Assembly: GCF_003254395.2 (NCBI RefSeq)
Contig: NC_037638.1
Coordinates: forward strand, 8,315,535-8,379,534
From: Apis mellifera
Lineage: Eukaryota; Arthropoda; Insecta; Hymenoptera; Apidae
Direction: 5' to 3'
Length of the DNA: 64,000 nucleotides
This document shows positions 1-13,997 of the stretch, piece after piece. A program made the translations under genes and the position numbers. Positions within the stretch are counted from its first letter, which is position 1. Every line of letters begins with the position of its first letter. The notes under the pieces were generated by a model. That model was not told where the DNA came from. It saw nothing but the letters and a program-made list of their open reading frames with translations, and searched no databases.

Positions 1-3000
1 TTTCAAGATTCGTTAAAAAAATTATAGTAATTTTGAAATATCAATTTTGACTTAAAATATTATAGAAAACTTTGCATCATCAAATATTGATGATATAGAT
101 TGCATTTATGGAAAATTTAAATATACAAAAGCATTCATAGCAATGAATTCGAATAAAAATCTACTCATAGAGTAGATGTATCTCTCGATCTTCCGGTTCC
201 ACTGTGTCTTCACCAGCAGAGACTATTATTTAACAATGATTTTTAAACGGAGATAAATTCAAAGTATCGTAAATCATTCGGCCGCCAGAGTTAAACGATA
301 TACAAGCGGGATAATCATAATAGAGTCGATTTCCGTCAGCCAGTTTCTTGGGGACATTGGCAGACATCGCGTTATTATTTTAACACCAACATTCTGGCGA
401 TCCTCGCTAAGATAAATAACAATGTTTATGCAATGTTTGTAATATTCACACTTCAAGGATATTATACTCGCACCCCTCCCCTCCAAAATTCCGTATTCTG
501 TGCACTTTAACGTCCTTGCGCGTAAAAAAAATCATCATCCCTTTTCAACGAGAATATAACGAAATGTACGATCTCTCTTTCTGTTTGTTTCAGGTAAGCG
601 ATTATTGGCGATCATTTATGGAGCTTTAACCAGCGATTAACTGTAATATGGTATGGATTAGATATTATTTTTATAATACAACAAGTATTCGATAAAAAGA
701 ATGTTTCGATATATATTCACGAAACAAAGAAAGAAAAAAATTGTAACAAATTGTTTTTTTTTAAATACCACGTCAAAAGAACGAATATTCATTATGTTTT
801 TGAATGATCTGATTGTATGTTCGTGTACATTATCAATCTCGACGACAATTCTCAATTAATCCAACGATTTTTCATCAAATTTCAATAAATCTAGCTTCGT
901 ATCTTCGCATGGCGTGCCATATCTACGTTATATTTCGTTTTTCTCGACGAACTCGTTCCAAGTTCGAGAGACCGGAGATAGGTAACGGTAGCCAATAACG
1001 AATTAGAGAAAGGCGCATCCTTGATGCGGCTTGGATGACTGGAAAACCGCAAGCCGACCGAGGGAGGAATTTCTTGAAAATTGACGCGATCCTGCCGAAG
1101 ATCCTTGAGCGTGGAATGGAGAAAAACCGCGACGACCCTATAATCGTTATGCCTGGAATGTTAATTCCATTGTGTTCCCTCCGAACAGGAGAGAGGAAAA
1201 TAATGATAATCGATTGAGAAATGTCGCAGCATTTCCACTTCGACTGTTCCAATCATCGCTCTCGTTCTTCTCTCTTATTTAGATTTCTCTAGCTCGTTTT
1301 TATTTTAATTCTTCGACTCAGATGTCAAATTCGAATATAAAATGAACCGTATTTAGTAGATTTTTCTTGAAATGTCTTTTCGTCCTCGATAAAAAACATT
1401 TCTGGCCTCAATCTCTTTTTACATCCGATTTTCAATTATGATTTATTTATTCAGAAGAAGAAGAAAAAAGAAACGAAAGAAAGAGAAGACGTTGTTTCCA
1501 TTTTTAGAATTCCTCCCGGTGGATGGACGTCGAGCCGACATTCGATTATAGGTCGCTTTAAAGATGAAGCTTGACGAGGGTTTCAACGAGATGGAATATA
1601 CATCCTAGTACAACATCATCAAAATTTATCATAAATAATCCGAAACCAATGATTCCTCCTTACATCTCTTAAATACTTGTATATCATAATTTTCGTCATC
1701 CCATTTCCTGATGATCGAATCAAACAACGGTACTACACATTGTACCATCACAATGTGTCGTTTTCCTTTTCCATTTTAATTTCTTCTCCATATCTTACTC
1801 TCTTTATTCTCTTGTCACGCGAGAAGAAGTTTAGACGCGGATATCCAGCAGCTATTAACCGGTAACTAAAGCGTCCCTAAATTCGAGCGACACTTTCTAT
1901 TTTCGTAAGCGTTACGAGTGCTCGTTGACAACGAGATCATTTCAACCTCTCGTTCGAGAGTTGGCCACGTGGGCGGAAGGGCTTGTTCCCTCGTCTTAGT
2001 CCAAGTAACGAGGGATGGCCGAGTCTTCTTCACCATCGATTTCCTGGGTAGGTACGTGATTCGAGGGGAATCCGCCGACCCAATTCTTCATCGATGTCAA
2101 CAACGACAACGGTTATTTTCGAGCGGATCTATTCTCGATTGGAAGAAAAAAAAAAAAGAAGAAAAAGAAAAACTATTTATTTTCGATCGAACGTTTTTCT
2201 GACGCGCGATGTACGTTATGCCATTTTTGAGGAAATTTCTTTTATGGTATCCTTTTAATTATTGATGTAATAGAAGAATCTTCTTTTACATATATATATA
2301 TTTACTACAATAGTTTATTTACTTGGAGAGAAACAGATGTTTAAATTCTTCCCATTAATTATAATCTCCCTTCATTTAATAACTTTCGTATATTTTCTGC
2401 AATATATAATAACAATTCCTAATCTGAAATTTGACTCGAAATCGTATAAATAGAAACAGTTCTTAGTAATCTTTATCGTGTACATCCATATAATTAAAAA
2501 AATTCGTACATAAACATATGTACTTTCTCACGCTTCGCAATATAAACCAGAGATACAAATCTTACGCGGATGAATCCTGGATTGATTCACTCCTTCGAAA
2601 CGATCCGCAAAGCGGTCCAAAGAAAGCGAAATTGTGATGTGACGGTTGCTGCGTGCTGGCACAAAATCCTCTCCCTTCCTTTCTATTCGAGTTTCCGTCG
2701 GCCTGTTATGCAACCAATCCCCGAACGGGACTTGCACTACCAAACATCCGTGGCATGTTGTCCCTGTACACATTCCCAACACCCGGTATGGCGTCTAGCT
2801 TCTAGCTTAGACCGCGGACAAGCTTCGCCAAAATTCGAGGCGGAATACCACCCCTCGCGACCGTCCCAATTGCCCATCTAAAATCGTTTCTAGATTGGAT
2901 CTTGCGCGCAATCTCTATAATTAAACAACCACGGCCTGTTGAACCGGTGGGGAGGGAAAAAAGAAAGAAAGAGAGAGAGAGAAAGGAAGGAAGAAAGAAA

Positions 3001-5940
3001 ACGTGTTTCCATCCCTTCTTACGTGGCCGGTTAAAATTAAGGGGAATTATGGGCGCGGGAGCGTGGTCGATGAGCGTGAAGCCGTTCTCGGGAGCGAGGA
3101 TTCACTTATCGGTTCCGCGCCGATGTCCAATTCGAAATAACGTATAAATACGTACGTGGAGGGATCCAACGTTCGTTTAATCACGCACAGCCGTTGCTTG
3201 TTGGCAGGAACCCGTGCTTATTAAGCTTCGGGCCACGCCTGAACGTTACGGATCAAATCTCGAGACACACACGGTTTAATAAGGATGGTATTAATACGCA
3301 GCCTATTTTCTGGCGCGAAATATCATTTCCGACCGAGCCGACTGTATTCGAATGACGACTGTATCAACCACTGTGGAAGTTCTAATCTAGGTCTCTCTAA
3401 ATTAATCGTCCTTGGGAGATTTCTTTTTTTTTTTTATCTCTTTCCTCTTACTTTGCGCAAAATCGTAATTACGATTATATAGTCTTTTCTTGTAAATCTA
3501 TTAAATGTTTTCTATTAAAAGCCACGTTCGAAAATAAAAGTTCTCGAAACTTTTAACGAATAATCACTTCCTTGCTCATATCGAAATTCCGATCGGGATG
3601 ATACAAGATGTCCGATGATGCAAGATTAAAAACTCGATGAATCGTGGACCAAGATCTCGAGAGATCGCCTCGAGCGCGAGATGGATCTCGGTTCTAATTT
3701 CGCCTTTTAAGCTTTCGACGCTTTTACGGCCGCGTGATCAACTCTCTCGTGGTGCTCATCACGAGCGAATAAGATCAGAGAAACCGTATGATCCGAAAGA
3801 GGATGGAATCGAGGAGAGAGAAAGAGAGAGAGAGAAGGAAAAGGAGAAGAAGGAGGAGGAGGGATGGCCGGTTAATTCTTAAGCGGATCAAAAGGGATGG
3901 TGGCGGTATTACGAGGCTCGATTGAAATAATGAGCAACGAGGAGTCAGCGAATTTTCGAGAGAGAGCTCAATCAACCGGCATAATATCGCTACATGCACG
4001 CCATTAGCCGACCAGAATATTAATTATTCGATGGCCTCGACTAAGCGCATCCTTATCTCTTCCTCTTCTTTCGCCACTCATTATCTCTCTTTTTCTTTTC
4101 CTTTCTCTTCCTTCTTCTTTTTTTTTTTTTAGGTACGATTGACATAATTGTTTAACAAACGAGGCTGACTTGTCATTCATCGAGGAACTTCCTGTAATTA
4201 AATATATGTGTTTCGTGTGGCTCGATGACTCTTTTCATCACGTATTTCCTCGTGATATCATTCGAAAGGAGTTGACAGGCTTGTCTCGAATTATGCGATC
4301 ATGCGATCGAACGAGTGAAAAATTGGAATGATTAAGAGGAAACGAAATTGATATTGAATTTTAAGATTCAATCGTAATAGAAACTTTTTATGTGCATTTG
4401 TATTCGTTTGAACGAATAATATTTAAGGATATTTAAGATATAAATAATAAGTAAGCTTCCTTTTAAAGCGCATTTTTAATTTTATTCTTACAAGGATATC
4501 GAAGAAGATCGTTTTCCTTAAAAAATAATTCATAAAGCATTATTCGCGCATCATTGCCGATCTCTCGAAATTACTCACCATTAAAACGGATGTATAATCG
4601 AGGCAATTTAAGCGAGATCATGCGCCGATAAAAATAATTCAAATTGCAAGATTTCGCGCGATAACAACTTGGCATCGAGATGTTCTTCGTGTGCAACGGT
4701 GAACATCAACATGATAGTATAACCAACATCTCGTTAAACATCGCGAATAAAACTCTGATAAAATCGTGGCGGAAATTCGAGAATGTTTTGACGTACGGTG
4801 AAAAGCCATTGGGGATTTTTAGACGACATTTTCGCGCGTTTATTTCTCGAGAAATGGATAATCCATTGTCGCAACAATTATTACGGGAGCTCGTTTATTT
4901 CGGTTGTTTACTCTGAGTGTTAAACTTGTCATTACCTCCCACGATTTTGTCTGTATTGCAAAACCATTGTTGAAATTCGTGACGAATGAGTCAATATATT
5001 TTCACATTTGTCCTCAAGCCTAAAATTATGGCGCTCCTTGGGAATCTTGCGGATTAAAAGATGTTACACGGATATTCGTGTATTATAATTACAACGACAA
5101 TATCTTGATAGTCGTAAAATCAGAGTTTTCGCTATTGCATGGCAATGCACTTGTTCATTGAAATTCTTGGCCAAAAAATAAATAACGTTCCGTTTTCTGT
5201 ACTTGATAAAAATAAGTCTCTTTGAATCATAGGCTACGGATAAACATCGATTCATCGTTCATACACGTGAAACTACGAATTCACTAATAAACTGGGCTGT
5301 GGTATATGAATCAACGAATTATTTCTGTTTCGATTCTATCTAGTAATTTTCTATTAATGGCTTCCGTCGAGCTATTAAAAAACCAGCCAATTTATTTAAA
5401 TCCCCAATTTTCTTGGACATTTTTCGTTCTTCTTTCAGAAACTCTGCAAGGCATTAAAGTTACGATACTTTCGAAACAATAATTGTCAAATTAAAATATT
5501 ATCGATGCTTATTAAAAAAAGAATAAATGTCCTCGAAAAGATTATACAAATGTTTCTTACTACTTCGAAAACAAATACGTTATCCAAATAATTGAAATAA
5601 AATACCTATAAAAACCTTTCCCAAATCAAAATTATACACACTCTCTCTCGTTTTTTCCATTCCAACTCTCAACATCCTCTCAACAATATATCCCTCCTTT
5701 CTATCTCGCCTCCTACTCCTTCCAAATTGGTAAATCAAGCTGTCCCCTCCCAAAAAAAAAAGCATAATCGAGGCAACACGTTGGAAATTTCGTACAACAA
5801 GAGGCTTTCATCTTATCGACGACGAGCGTGGATAAATAAACGCGTGTCCTCCCTTCGATCCTTGGACGCCGGGGATTCCGTTCCCAAAGAAGCGGAGGAA
5901 GAGTTGTGCACGCGTGGACGTAAAAAGGAGGGAGGCGGCC
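1..5940. other. Non-coding stretch, no gene supported
   Basis: No open frame here has protein-like composition together with splice sites or family motifs. The DNA alternates AT-rich spacer with short GC/CpG-rich patches (for example about 2.5-3.3 kb and 3.6-4.0 kb) and contains GA-rich runs near 2.95 kb and 3.82-3.86 kb. Frames of 60-100 codons occur on both strands but overlap each other and are rich in Arg/Ser or Lys/Glu from simple sequence. It could be intron, intergenic or regulatory DNA. Confidence 0.6.
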
Positions 5941-6060
5941 ATGCTCGAGATGGATGCAACAATGCTCTTAATGAACCCCGCCCCGGCTTATTACCAGCCC
6001 CGTATCCCCCGTGCCCCTGCCTTCCTTCGATCCTCATTGTTCGATCCATTGGAGTTCGAG
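5941..6060 (+). CDS. Candidate first coding exon of an unrecognised protein
   Basis: An ATG in a strong Kozak-like context (gcggccATG) opens a 40-codon frame that ends exactly at a consensus splice donor, GAG|GTAAGT, in phase 0. The predicted N-terminus starts MLEMDATMLLMNPAPAYYQ and continues with a Pro/Arg/Phe-rich stretch ending DPLEFE. No other ATG lies in this frame between the upstream in-frame stop at 5833-5835 and 5941, which favours this start. The frame continues to 6186 if unspliced, but codon quality drops after the donor. No domain is recognisable in 40 residues, and no partner exon was found downstream. The strand is opposite to the GMC cluster. It may be the first exon of a gene whose remaining exons are far away; a chance frame cannot be excluded. 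Confidence 0.4.
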
Positions 6061-9000
6061 GTAAGTTTAAGGCATGAATCAGCTGGTAATAATCGCGCTA
6101 ACGAGCGGCTTTCGCGAATTCGTCGCCGGATATCGGATCTCCCCGGCGACATCCGCCGTTGCGCCATCGTCCCGATCGGCCGATGACTCCGCACGATTTC
6201 TGACAACGAGGCGACACGCATCGTGAATCGTAAATTGATTTATTATCGAGAGAAAGTCGCGTCATTCGATCGATTGAATGATCCACGAGGAGTGGAGATT
6301 TAAATGTGAGATTTTTGCGCGAGAATTAAATTTTTCCACAAAAATGTAATTGAACACATGATTTTATGTTTTGCATAGAATTCGTATCTTCCATGATACG
6401 TAATTCATATGATTAGAAATTAAGAAGATGAGAATTAGGAGGTTGAACGAGTTAAGAGAGTTTTAATGTTTTCACAAAATTTGCTGTTAACGAAGAGTTG
6501 TACTTAATGAATTTTCCTATTTTTTAATATAAACTATTCTCGTTTCAGCAAGAACGTTTGTTAAAACTCGAACAAAAATTTTGACGCGAGAAATCAAACA
6601 CATATATATCACATATATGTTGAATCATAACGAGTAACAATTGGAATTGTATATATAGTTATTACACGTGTAAGAACACTTTAGCATAAATACAAACCAT
6701 TGGTGAGATCGCACATTTTATCGGGATAAAAGCCTGCGGCACAATTCGTTCCGTGCACCCGATGCGAATTAATGGTTAATTAAGAGGTCCTTACCATCTC
6801 GTATACTGCGCATATACAATCTCGATTACAAACTGCAAATAAATTCTTTAATTACCATTTAATTATTGCTCGTGGCCTCGTGTGCGCCACATATTGCTAC
6901 ACGAAATTGCTACTCACAGCTCACCTAATTCAAATTCGAGACGATACACGAGACCCATCGCGCCACCGTATTCACGATACAGACGTATCAATCTTTGTAA
7001 TTTAATTTTCTTTCGGTTGCGCTTATGGGTGGAGCAATTAAAGAGACGCGATTCATTGCTCTTTGGTTGGTTGTTGTTGGAGTGCCCGCTCCATCATCCG
7101 CTCCATTCCCTTTTCTTATTTTTCTCTCGCGAGATAAATATCAATTTTAATTACATCTCTCGGTTTCTTCGATTTCCTTTTTTCTTTTTTTTTTTTCAAT
7201 AAGGAAAAGGCAGGGGAGAATGAAATAATTCGAAAACAATTTAATAATTTTAGCAGCTTAGCGAATTGATGATTGTCCAGTTGTTAATTATCTTTTCACG
7301 ATTTTGTAATACATTGGAAAATTTAAGTGAGAAATTTATTGAAATTTACAGAATGTATTTGCACAAAACATATCTTCGAAATTTCTCATTCCAAAATCTA
7401 GACATTGCAATATAATTTATTCATCGTGTAAGAAACAGTCATTTACAATTACATGATCTTTTTCTTCGTCACTTTCATCATTCTAATCACAAAAAAATCA
7501 GCTTTGTTACAAAAATACGAAATCAATTAAAAATAATCAATTCCAAATTATTCTAAATATTCCACTTACCTTACCATTTCATCATTCACATCGCTAGAAA
7601 CTCGAAACCAATAACAATTTCAACGCGATGTCTCACATTTTTCCAAACGCTTGAGACCTACAAAATACAATTTGTTAAAAACCTTAAATATTTTCTCTAT
7701 TATCAAGTCAAAAGGAACCACGATAAAAGAAGCAATAGGAGTAAGAAAAAAAAGCTGGAGGCACTGAGTCAAACGAAGGAAGAGACTTTTGCATCGAGAA
7801 ATGAACAGGCGTTTTATTTCGACGGGGGATGCCTAGTGCTATAAGATCGTTATTCCTCACCATTCCAGAATTTCCGAATTCGGATCGCAGCGAGACGATC
7901 GATGAGCATTTTAACGGGCGAATTATTGAAATAAATTGTGGCTGGCCGCGCCGTTCGTATCCCGCCTATTTGTAGCGGGAAGTCCAATCAGCTGGCTTCG
8001 AATATTCCCGTGCCGACTTGTTGACCGCGTTTTTCCTCAGAGAGAGCACCAACCTGTCTGGATGGACGCGTGTTACACCAGCTGCTGCTGTGTATATACG
8101 TGTCGTGGACTCTCGTTTCACTTGTTTATTAATTGTACTTTATGCGAATTCGTTTTCTTTCTGATGCCTTCTCTCTTGAAATATTCCCCTTTTTATATTT
8201 ATACCTTTATGATGACAAGAAGTGACACAAGGAACAATTTTTATATATATACTTGGTGATGTGCCATGATCGTGCCACATTTTTAAGTTGTTTTTAATTA
8301 TCGAGATTATTGAAGCAATTATTCGAGACATTCTCTTTTTTACTTTATCATCATTCTTTTTGAATTGGGATATTAAAATTGTGACAATTTCTTCCACATG
8401 TCTACTTAACTTTATTTCCAATTAATTTGTACTATTCAAAAGGAAGATTATTTATTTGGAATGATTTTCAAAATTGTACACACCTTTCCTCAATTTTTCT
8501 CAAAAATGTTCACATCGAGAAAATATGCGTGTTCAAATCCTTTTCGATACCTCTTCGTTATTTCATAACCCGTTCACGAACTACGTTAAAAGCAACGACT
8601 GGCCCCGAATCGCACGAACCACTCGCGCACACGTTCGAGTAGGAGGGCCATAAGCATCTTATCTTAACCGGAATTCGCGGAATCTTATATTATTTCATCG
8701 GCCATAACACCCCGCCATCCCAAGGCTTTAGATAGAACTTCCGAATCCGCATATCTAATTTCTTCTTAGCCCAACGTCGCACCTTCAATCTCGTCTCTCC
8801 CCACGAACCAAACATACGTACATTCTCTTCCAAGAAGGAATTCAAAGGAGAAAAAGAAATATTTACGAAAGGTAGACGAACAACAAAATAATCGGGGAGG
8901 GGGGTGAGATAAAAGTTGAAGCGGGTCCAAGCGTTATTACGCTTGGTAACCAGCTAATAAAATTTGTTTCGTGTTCCGATGCGGCGAGCGAACAGGTTAA

Positions 9001-9564
9001 AGTCATTTCCAGAGAGTCGCCCGTTTCCCGACTTCTTTATTTCCACGCTCCTTCGCGTTTCAACGGGTTTCCTTTTGCCGATTTTTCTACGAGCAAGCGT
9101 GGGCTCGTTTATTCTTCGTTGTTTTATCTCGTTGCGCGCGTTTTTCGTCCAATCCCGGGCTGAGCACTTTTGAAACGGGTTTTCTCCGATTCACGTGGGA
9201 AAGATACTGGTCAGAGCGTTAGAGGGACGATTGGGTGTATATTGGGAAATGCTTCGAATTTATCGCACAAGGGAAATTTCGGTGAAGATGGTGGAATCGA
9301 GTTTGGAAATGAAAAGAAAAAAAAAATTGTGGCGTCGAATGAAAAAGTGAAAGTGTAAGGAATATTAGTGGAACAATTTTTAACGTACTGTCATTTCTGT
9401 TTACTCTTACTCTGGCTGTTGAATTATTATCACGTGGGAAGAAAATTCGAATCGATTCTCTTATGTATCTTTCGCGCGAAAGAAATATTTCAAGATCGAT
9501 TCTTCGAAAACGAAGAGTTTTGTTAAAAATTGTCTTTTCACGCTCTACGATTTAAATTTGCATT
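6061..9564. other. Non-coding stretch, no gene supported
   Basis: Mostly AT-rich DNA with islands of mixed composition near 6.7-7.1, 7.9-8.1 and 8.9-9.2 kb. There are no protein-like frames with family motifs, no tRNA-like structure and no clear mobile element. If the exon at 5941-6060 is real, this would be its first intron. Confidence 0.55.
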
Positions 9565-10050
9565 ATCAGATACAGGTTGTTGTGAATAAAATTTCGTGTA
9601 ATGGCGCGTGTTGTATCAGTTCACTATTTGCATATCTTTGTCGTCGGACCAAGGAATTTATATCGTGGGGGGGGTATTTTTACGTTGGATCAGATACGGA
9701 TTGGTGTGAATGAAAATTTGTGTAAACGTCGTCGTATCGATTCCCTATTTGCATATTTTCGTGATCGTCCAATATCGGATCAGATACCGGATGAATGAAA
9801 ATTTGTGTAATGATCGTTTGTTCCATCGATTCACTGTTTGCATATTTTCATGGCCAGATAAGAGAATTTTATCAATAGATATTGAATAAAAATTTTAAAC
9901 GGGGGGGAGAGGAAATAATATGGGATAAAAATTTGTGTATATTGTGATTCGCTATACAGTGGGTCCTCCATTTGCATGTTTTTGTAATCGGGTAACAAAG
10001 TTTATTTGCGCAGATAAAATTGTATTAAGCGGATGAAAATCTGTAACACG
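9565..10050. repeat. Degenerate tandem array with recurring octamer-like motif
   Basis: At least four diverged copies of a roughly 90-145-bp unit lie head to tail. Each contains, in order, a segment like gatcagatac, a segment like gaatgaaaatttgtgtaa, then a tract like cactatttgcatattttcgt. The first segment begins at 9565, 9689 and 9779; a fourth, more diverged copy starts near 9922 and a possible fifth fragment near 10010. Every copy carries ATTTGCAT or a one-base variant: 9626-9633, 9747-9754, 9836-9843 (gTTTGCAT) and 9970-9977. That string is the reverse complement of the octamer ATGCAAAT recognised by POU-domain factors. G-runs of seven or eight interrupt the array near 9667 and 9902. Confidence 0.7.
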
Positions 10051-11960
10051 CGTAATATTTTATATTTGCTTCTTATCCTTTTTTTCTTGATTGTAATCTT
10101 ATTACCATCAAAAGGTCTTAAAGGATTCGAACGTACAACTGTAAAGTTTGAAATCTTATGCGGGCAAGTAGAAAAGTACCGTGCTTGATCGGTCGTAGAT
10201 CAATAATCACATTCACTTTATAACACTCGTTAAATTCCGCGTAGAAATTCTTTACATACGATTTTTTTTCTTCTAATATTCGTAAGAAATCCTTTCTTCC
10301 ATTTGTTCTAATAAAATTCTAAAAAATAAAATCTGTACGAAAATTTCTATAAATCGAACAGATACTCGTCATTAAACTGAATAAATATTCGTACGTTTAT
10401 GCAAAATTTACAATGTATTCATCGTTGATTTTTTTTTCTTTTTTTTTTTTATCTTTCATATCATCTCTTCTTGGATCTTTATATTTCCCTTTTCGATTCT
10501 CTTGGGCCAAAACATTTTTTTTTCGAAAAGGACACACCACACATAGGCAAGGCGACGTTACCATTCCTCGTATTACACGCGTTTACGATCTCGATTCTGG
10601 GTTCTTCTCGCGGCTCCAGCCGAGGATTGGTTGCGTCATCGGTTTCGGTTTAGACCGTAAAGACCGTTTTATGCGAAAAGTCCGGGGCGCACAATGGCGT
10701 GGTCGACTGGTTTCAAAGGTGCTCCTCGCCTCTCTCTTCCTCTCTTTTTCTCCCTCGCTTCCGTGCCTTCGTTTTTCTCGTGCGGCACAAGTCTCTCGGG
10801 CCCGGACACAATGGAGCAATTATAACGAGCAGACGAATACCGGGTAAACGAGGCGTAGTAATGAATTTGGTGTAGCCGCAATAAAAGCGTTCGTGAAACG
10901 TTTGCCCCGGCCGCGCTCTACCGGTTGCATAAATCTGGCCGACATAAATGCTAAATAATTCCACGGTAACGTGGAATATATACTCCTCCCCTTTCTCCTC
11001 CCTTCCTTCGATCAGTGGCTGGTCGCTTCTGAATCGACCGTTATATTTGTTTCGAGGCTTAATGGTTCCACAAGAGCCGATCGTGCATACGAGAAATAAA
11101 TAGGTGGCGACTCGCTACGTGGAGGAAGTATATAGTTTCTTTAGACTGTTATTATTTGTTCGACCGATTTTCCGCGGCGCCAAGCTGGAAATGTTAGGCA
11201 AACTTTAGGCGTTTCGTTGCCAAATCTCGTTCTATCATTTGTTCTATCATTGTCTTCGTGGCGCGGAAACGTGGTCTCGGGCCCATTATTCGGGTAGAAA
11301 TGAAGTTACGTTCCTTGCTCGTTTATTTATTATTTAAATGAAATTTCTCCCAATCCACCTTAAATCCGTTTTACAAAAGTCGGCTAGAAATTCGAATTTG
11401 TCCATTGTATTATCGATTCAATGATCGATCATTATAATATCGTGATTACGAAGAAAATCAAGACGATAGAAAATTTTCAATATTTAACTTTCATTATTAG
11501 ATTGTTAGAATTTTTATGTAACTGTAAAATATGTTCAAATATCCAAAATACAGAAAAAATATATATAACAATTAAATTAAGCTCCTATATACTTCATATC
11601 ACAAATCATTGTATTCATTTAAATTCAAATTTTCATAAAAAGTAATGCAAAAAAGAATTAAAAATTTTCAATCAAAATCCACTCAGAAAGTAAAGAAAAC
11701 CATACCATTGAAATCGCTTTTTGAATCATCCCGATATCTCGATCCGTTGCCGAGATATAGGGACTCGAAGTTTCCATAGCGTTTAACATAGGGCAAAAAT
11801 TATGAATGGACTCGTGACCTAGTAACCTACATTATTTCTTGGAAATGCGTACTACGTTTTTCTAGGAATCGCGTCTATTGCTTATCTGGAATTTGGGATA
11901 GGTCAGTGAGGCGAGGTGCGAGCGAGGGATCCGAATAACTGAAAAGGACGAAGATAATAA
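10051..11960. other. Non-coding stretch, no gene supported
   Basis: Poly-T/A-rich DNA to about 10.55 kb, then a CpG-rich patch at 10.55-11.3 kb with Arg/Ser-rich frames on both strands that look like shadows. Nothing protein-like was recognised. The CpG-rich patch could be regulatory. Confidence 0.5.
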
Positions 11961-12400
11961 ACGATTACAAATTACCTTTTTCTTTACACGACGATATCTC
12001 GGTAACCGAAAGTCGTATCGAGATGAATAAAAAAGCGTTTTAAAAGGGAAGGATCCGCGCTTCTAATGGTCTTTGATTCATTGACCGGAAGTAATTAACT
12101 TCGGAGTTATAACCTTTCAAAGTTTTCCTAATTTTAATAGAATTTAATCGGGTTTAAAGTATACGATTAAAAATTACCTTTTCTTTAGAAGATGATATCT
12201 TGGGAACCGGAAGTCGTATCGGGATAAACGAAAAAGCGTTTTAAAGGGTAAGATTCCACGCTTCTAACAATCTTTCATCCATTGACTAGGCATCATTATC
12301 TTCGGAGTTATAGCGGATCAAAATTTTTCTAATTTTAATAGCCTTTGATCGGTTTTAAAATGCATGGTTGAAAATTATTTTTTTCTTGATTCTGATATGA
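11961..12400. repeat. Tandem repeat, about 200-bp unit, two copies plus a fragment
   Basis: Two successive units align over about 200 bp. The segment acgattacaaattacc at 11961 recurs as acgattaaaaattacc at about 12163, and gacgatatctcggtaacc at 11990 recurs as gatgatatcttgggaacc at 12191. Both units continue through similar segments (aaagcgttttaaa, cgcttctaa, cttcggagttata, ctaattttaatag). A third, badly eroded copy starts near 12363. The copies differ at many sites, so the duplication is old. No coding potential is seen. Confidence 0.75.
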
Positions 12401-13997
12401 TAATATCATAACATGATAATATGATGACGTGATAATATCTCAGGAAAGTTTAAACGGAAAAATTCTGCTCTTTTAAAGAAGTAAAAACAAACTCTTTTAA
12501 AAACAAAGTATTATCGATATTTGATCGTGGCTTCGTTCCTTCTTTTTTTTTAAATCCAAAATTTTATTATTCAAAATAGCTTTTTCCTCGTTTAATTTTA
12601 CAATAACGATGCACTGTTTCACGCGCGAGAAACACATTGTTCGCATGACTGTTCTCAGGAAAATTCCTTGGTTTTTACCGTGCCCTGTTTCTGAAGGGAA
12701 TTATAAAGAAGCATAGACGTGTGTAAATGTCCAAAGTGCACACCATTTATAATTTTGTAGGAGAAAAATGAGCACACGTTCCGTATGGGATGACCACGTA
12801 TGGAAATACGTGAGAGGTATTTATTATTATTATATGCTAGGAAATGAATTGAGCGATGGAAAAAGGAAAAGACACGCGTAAGAGGAGATTCTCCCTTCTT
12901 TTTTTCTTTTCTTTTCGTAACGCGCACTTTTTATAACTTTCTCGATTACAAATAGGGTAATTTGGAGTGCAAACAGGCATTCTTTCATGTTTCTCATCGT
13001 TCCATTATGATCGTTTAAGAGGCAAGGATAAGGCTGTGAATAACGATGCTCGCACTTCATTCCGATCCGCTTAATTTATGCGGGAATCGTCCATGCGATT
13101 GCTGAAAGAAGTTTTCTTCCAGATTGTTTTTCCGCCACGTCGGAAACTTGGTAACTTTGTAAGAGGTTGGAAAGACAATGGTGTCTGATAAAACGAAGGC
13201 TTTGATGAGGAATTCGTGATCGGTTTCTTTTTAAAGTAGTTTTCGTTGGACCATCGAGATTTATAAAATTTCATTTCTCTTTAATTTGTAATTTATAATT
13301 TTAATTTATTTTGTTTTATTAGATTTATTCTAATATTGTGAATATATGTTGAATATTGAAAAATAGTATACATAACTGTAATTCTTCTGGAATAAGATTT
13401 TGTATATTGGCATATACATATTCATAAAAAGAAAAGATTATTGCTCTAGATTCTACGTTTCCAGATTGATGAGTAGAAAATTTTAAATATTAATATCACA
13501 TTTCATGCTTTCCAAGCTTTTCGTGTAAAATTGTGGAATTTGTTATTTTATCGTATAATGTTATTTTTGAACCACTCCATTGAGCCACTCCGAGTTGTGC
13601 ATATTAATAAACTACTATTCAGATACGATTGCTCAATGGATTCTGCGTACCAGATGTGGCCAGCTTTGAAGTACGAACTAGCAATCTATCATAACGATGT
13701 CAAGTGATTCAACATCATTAATTTCAAATGGACAGTGGTCACTCTGATTAACGCCATCATACTTTGCGAAATTAGCGTTTAGTTGATATCGAAAAAGATA
13801 TCTTGATACTTCCTGTCATTTATCTGATCTTATTGTATCTTATCTGGCATCCAGACATTTTCAAAACAAAACTTTTATCTTTTGTATAATCAACTGTATT
13901 TCCAGACTTTACACTTTGTTTTTATATAGAATTACGTAAAAATTTATACAATTATGTAAATTTTATGTACCATCTGCAATATCAATCCGTTTCACAT
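12401..13997. other. Non-coding stretch; no trace of the missing 3' half of locus A recognised
   Basis: AT-rich DNA downstream of the broken GMC locus A. By analogy with B, C and D, about 1.1 kb of exon 2 should lie here, but no sequence resembling the GMC C-terminal half was found on either strand. A short inverted repeat, ccattgagc / gctcaatgg, flanks about 45 bp near 13.58-13.64 kb. Confidence 0.5.
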
